Positions 63,460 through 64,000 of a DNA stretch of 64,000 bases are shown piece by piece. The stretch comes from Microbacterium sp. T32. GTDB taxonomy: Bacteria > Actinomycetota > Actinomycetes > Actinomycetales > Microbacteriaceae. The stretch covers positions 162,599 to 226,598 of the forward strand of contig NZ_LQQP01000002.1 in NCBI RefSeq assembly GCF_001619615.1, written 5' to 3'. A model generated the notes under the pieces. The model did no database searches. It was not told where the DNA came from and saw only the letters and a program-made list of their open reading frames with translations. Both the position numbers and the translations under genes were made by a program. The stretch's first letter is position 1. Each line of letters opens with the position of its first letter.

Positions 63460-63957
63460 ATGCGCACACTGGTGCTGAACGCGGGCTACGAACCGCTCGC
63501 CGTAGTGTCGTTCAAGCGGGCCCTGGTGCTCGTGATGAACGAGAAGGCCACCGTCGTCGAACGTGTGGACGGCGATCCCGTCTGGGCGGCGGCGGGGACG
63601 TACGATCGCCCGGCGGTGATCATCCTCACCCGCTACGTCCGCGTGCCCGGCGCGCGCCGCGTGCCGGTGACCCGCCGCGGGGTTCTGCGTCGGGATGCGC
63701 ACCGCTGCGCCTACTGCGGGAAGGCGGCGTCGACCATCGACCACGTGCTTCCCCGGTCGCGCGGAGGCAAGGACACGTGGGAGAACCTCGTCGCGTGCTG
63801 CCTGCGCTGCAACAACGTCAAGGGGGACCGCACGCCCCAGGAGATGATGTGGGAGCTGCGCCTGATCCCGGGGCCGCCGCACGGGTCGTCCTGGACAGTG
63901 CGCGGCGTGGACAAGTCCGACCCGCGGTGGGAGCCGTACCTGGCGCTCGCGGCCTGA
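63460..63957 (+). CDS. HNH endonuclease-domain protein
   Basis: A 165-residue protein. N-terminal MRTLVLNAGYEPLAVVSFKRAL (1-22) is characteristic of a widespread actinobacterial HNH family. The HNH/zinc domain (about 83-135) has CAYCGKAASTIDHVLPRSRG, then LVACCLRCNNVKGDRTP: both CxxC pairs and the central DH are present. It may be a housekeeping nuclease, not part of a mobile element. GAGGAAAC precedes ATG 63460. Confidence 0.9.
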   Translation: MRTLVLNAGYEPLAVVSFKRALVLVMNEKATVVERVDGDPVWAAAGTYDRPAVIILTRYVRVPGARRVPVTRRGVLRRDAHRCAYCGKAASTIDHVLPRSRGGKDTWENLVACCLRCNNVKGDRTPQEMMWELRLIPGPPHGSSWTVRGVDKSDPRWEPYLALAA

Positions 63958-63978
63958 GGCGTCGCCCTCCGCGATGGC

Positions 63979-64000
63979 GGGGGGGGGGGGGGGGGGGGGG
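63979..64000. other. Terminal run of 22 G, probable contig-end artefact
   Basis: The last 22 bases are all G, with no other sequence in between. Such runs are typical of no-signal base calls at read ends, not of genomic DNA. Confidence 0.7.

Overview
The window is about 70% G+C, very densely coded, uses GTG and TTG starts freely, and carries actinobacterial marker blocks: senX3-regX3-phoU-gpm, lpqE-carD-ispDF-cysS-rlmB, an orphan GlnR-type regulator, the XPB helicase pair, DtxR/IdeR, and groEL behind CIRCE operators. The protein sequences and the fused IspDF fit Microbacteriaceae, most likely Microbacterium or a close relative. This placement is by recognition, not by a search. A run of 22 G at the right edge suggests a contig end.

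1-16 kb is core chromosome: partial polyphosphate kinase, GlnR-like regulator, small membrane proteins, nitrobindin-like protein, YgfZ, an FUSC-type membrane protein, a methyltransferase, phosphoglycerate mutase, PhoU, the SenX3-RegX3 phosphate two-component system, an LpqE-like lipoprotein, CarD, IspDF, a frameshifted GNAT acetyltransferase, CysS and RlmB.

16-40 kb is an accessory catabolic locus that matches no pathway I know. It has two divergent ketopantoate-reductase-like/amidohydrolase pairs and a third amidohydrolase. It has an RbsABC-like importer whose two-domain ATPase is fused to a permease. It also holds an M24 (creatinase/prolidase-fold) enzyme with one metal ligand changed to Cys, a 3-hydroxyisobutyrate-dehydrogenase-like enzyme, an SDR without the YxxxK dyad, a zinc alcohol dehydrogenase, a Dabb protein, a VOC protein, an XRE-cupin regulator and a GntR/FCD regulator. 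A fused E1 plus an E2 of a 2-oxoacid dehydrogenase complex follow, without E3. A 14-base motif recurs in three of its control regions. A low-GC islet of about 1.5 kb (32.9-34.4 kb) interrupts the locus. A plausible reading is uptake of a small polar, probably nitrogen-containing compound, hydrolysis by the amidohydrolases and M24 enzyme, oxidation by the dehydrogenases, and entry of a 2-oxoacid into acyl-CoA metabolism. The substrate is not identifiable from sequence.

40-64 kb returns to core and household genes: a DUF4032 protein, an MsiK/UgpC sugar-transport ATPase, a thioredoxin-fold protein lacking CXXC, tRNA-Thr(UGU), amylosucrase, a DMT transporter, nitroreductase-MsrB, a DUF2332 protein, DUF3263 and LytR_C proteins, a cold-shock protein, GroEL with two tandem CIRCE boxes, a second two-component system, the XPB helicase pair, a cold-shock-domain protein overlapping an acidic DUF3027 protein, SerC, DtxR/IdeR, an M23 peptidase behind a candidate c-di-AMP riboswitch, and an HNH nuclease preceded by a small ORF ending in an intrinsic terminator.

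Across the window the heptamer GGATGCC/GGCATCC is strongly over-represented on both strands.
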